From the NCBI GenBank assembly GCA_013298675.1, contig JAAFIJ010000113.1:1-7918 (forward strand): DNA of 7,918 nucleotides, in the 5' to 3' direction. Position numbers and translations under genes: made by a program. Numbering within the stretch: position 1 is the stretch's first letter; each line of letters starts with the position of its first letter. Source of the DNA: Rhodobacterales bacterium (GTDB lineage: Bacteria > Pseudomonadota > Alphaproteobacteria > Rhodobacterales > Rhodobacteraceae). This document shows, in pieces, positions 6,772 to 7,918 of this stretch. The notes beneath the pieces are model-generated. The model saw only the letters and a list, made by a program, of their open reading frames with translations, searched no databases and was not told the DNA's origin.

Positions 6772-7918
6772 TTACCGCGCGCCGTTCAAAATGATTTCGG
6801 CGCCTTTCCAGCCCATCAACATGGCTGGCGCATTCGTGTTGCCGGCAATCAAGTTTGGAAAGCTAGAGGCGTCGATCACCCGCAGCGCGTCCAACCCATG
6901 GACCCGCAAAGTTGCATCAACTACCGAATTTTCCGCATTTCGCCCCATGCGGGCCGTACAACTTGGGTGATAGACTGTCCCAGAACGCGCACAGAAATCG
7001 GCGATCATATCTTCGTCTGACTTCACCATCGGCCCCGGACGCAACTCTTCCTCGATCAAGGGCGCAAAAGCTGGCTGTGCAGCGATTTTGCGCAGAAACT
7101 TCACAGCAGCCAACATCTCTTGAACATCGTGATCGGTGTGAAACGCATTGGCAGTGATGGTCGGATGCGCAAGCGCATCTGTGGTGTGAATGCGAATATC
7201 GCCCCGGCTTGTCGGTCTACAATTTGACAGACCAATCGACAGGCCTGAAAACGGATCGGGCGTCAACAAAGGTCGCTCACCCACGCGCGGCACAAGTGTT
7301 GAAAATGCCTGAAAATACAGCTGCATATTGGGCCGCTCCAGTGCATCACTGGTTTTGAAAAATCCACCCCCATGGTTGATGGATTTGGCCAGCGGTCCGC
7401 CGCCTGTCGTAAAATATTGCATCCCCACCAACAGCTTACCCCACCAAGGGCGCAGGATGTCGTTGTACGTCGGCACCTTCATTTTCCACGTATAGTTGAT
7501 GCCCTGATGATCACTTAAATGCGCGCCCACGTTGGCATTTTCCTGCACCACATCAATGCCCAACCCCTGCAACAACCCGCCCGGTCCTACCCCCGACAAT
7601 TGCAACAGCTGTGGCGAGTTGATGGCCCCGCCCGACAAGATCACCTCGGCATTGCATCGCAATTCGTGGGTCTGTCCGGCCTGCACATAGGCCACACCCA
7701 CCGCCCGTTTACCCTCAAACAAGACACGCGTCACTTGCGCTCGCGTGACCACCCGTAGATTTGTCCGCTTCATCGCCGGGCGCAAAAACGCGCGCGCTGC
7801 AGAGTTGCGCCGCGCGTTCTTGATCGTCATTTGATAGGTCCCAGCACCGATCTGTTCGGCACCATTAAAGTCAGGGTTAAATGGCAACCCCGCCTCACCG
7901 CACGCGGCTACATATTCT
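6772..7918 (-). CDS. GMC-family FAD-dependent oxidoreductase (choline/alcohol dehydrogenase type), N-terminus cut by window edge
   Basis: GMC (glucose-methanol-choline) flavoproteins oxidise an alcohol to an aldehyde, passing electrons to oxygen or a membrane acceptor. The frame stays open to the right edge; 381 codons are visible, so about 150 residues with the N-terminal FAD-binding GxGxxG are missing from a usual 530-550. A TTG at 7885-7887 could serve as a start but is not one, because GMC-like sequence (EYVAACGEAG) continues upstream of it. GAINSPQLLQLSGVG matches the second GMC signature. Near the end, the His of YHPSCTARMG and the second Asn of GNTNAP lie about 45 residues apart, as does the catalytic His/Asn pair of choline oxidase. 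FPNLIAGNTNAPAMLMGWKGAEII is the usual C-terminal FAD contact. It is convergent with betC, so it is not in its operon. Choline dehydrogenase is possible, but other primary alcohols fit equally well, so I give no symbol. Confidence 0.93.
   Translation of the reverse strand, partial: EYVAACGEAGLPFNPDFNGAEQIGAGTYQMTIKNARRNSAARAFLRPAMKRTNLRVVTRAQVTRVLFEGKRAVGVAYVQAGQTHELRCNAEVILSGGAINSPQLLQLSGVGPGGLLQGLGIDVVQENANVGAHLSDHQGINYTWKMKVPTYNDILRPWWGKLLVGMQYFTTGGGPLAKSINHGGGFFKTSDALERPNMQLYFQAFSTLVPRVGERPLLTPDPFSGLSIGLSNCRPTSRGDIRIHTTDALAHPTITANAFHTDHDVQEMLAAVKFLRKIAAQPAFAPLIEEELRPGPMVKSDEDMIADFCARSGTVYHPSCTARMGRNAENSVVDATLRVHGLDALRVIDASSFPNLIAGNTNAPAMLMGWKGAEIILNGAR

Noticed and set aside
1..7918. CRISPR array, transposon, integrase, tRNA or defence system
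   Set aside because: No regularly spaced repeats, no transposase or recombinase motifs and no cloverleaf pattern were seen. All the coding space is taken by metabolic and transport genes.

Overview
The window reads as a piece of an alphaproteobacterial chromosome, most likely from the marine Roseobacter group (family Rhodobacteraceae). This rests on the moderately high GC, the style of the choline sulfatase, and the mix of solute uptake and ester hydrolase genes. It is an inference from recognised protein families, not from a marker gene. Five protein genes fill almost the whole window. Two of them run off the edges, and no stretch above about 180 bases is left without a gene.

Layout from left to right. 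(1) Minus strand, 1-1286: a Tat-exported family 5 (oligopeptide/dipeptide type) ABC transporter solute-binding protein, cut at its C-terminus by the window edge. (2) Minus strand, 1413-3401: a CocE/NonD family serine hydrolase (X-Pro dipeptidyl-peptidase S15 fold), upstream of gene 1 on the same strand. (3) Minus strand, 3557-4996: a secreted PhoX-like (DUF839) beta-propeller protein, separated from gene 2 by a strong hairpin. (4) Plus strand, 5174-6682: choline sulfatase betC, divergent from gene 3. (5) Minus strand, 6772-7918: the C-terminal two thirds of a GMC-family flavoprotein oxidoreductase, convergent with betC and separated from it by a 16-bp stem-loop.

How the genes may work together. 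BetC releases choline and sulfate from choline-O-sulfate, which is both an osmolyte and a sulfur, carbon and nitrogen source in the sea. The PhoX-like protein could hydrolyse organic phosphate esters in the periplasm. The GMC enzyme oxidises an alcohol, possibly choline, but its substrate cannot be fixed here. The solute-binding protein and the CocE-like hydrolase look like a separate uptake-and-cleavage pair whose transporter permeases probably lie past the left edge. The theme is scavenging of small organic esters and osmolytes.

I see no CRISPR array, transposase, integrase, tRNA, rRNA or defence-type system. The families are known ones. The points most worth checking are the regulatory sites (a 10-bp motif shared by the two divergent leaders, and an inverted repeat overlapping a predicted -35 box), the isolation of betC from betI and betB in this window, and the pairing of betC with a PhoX-like gene.
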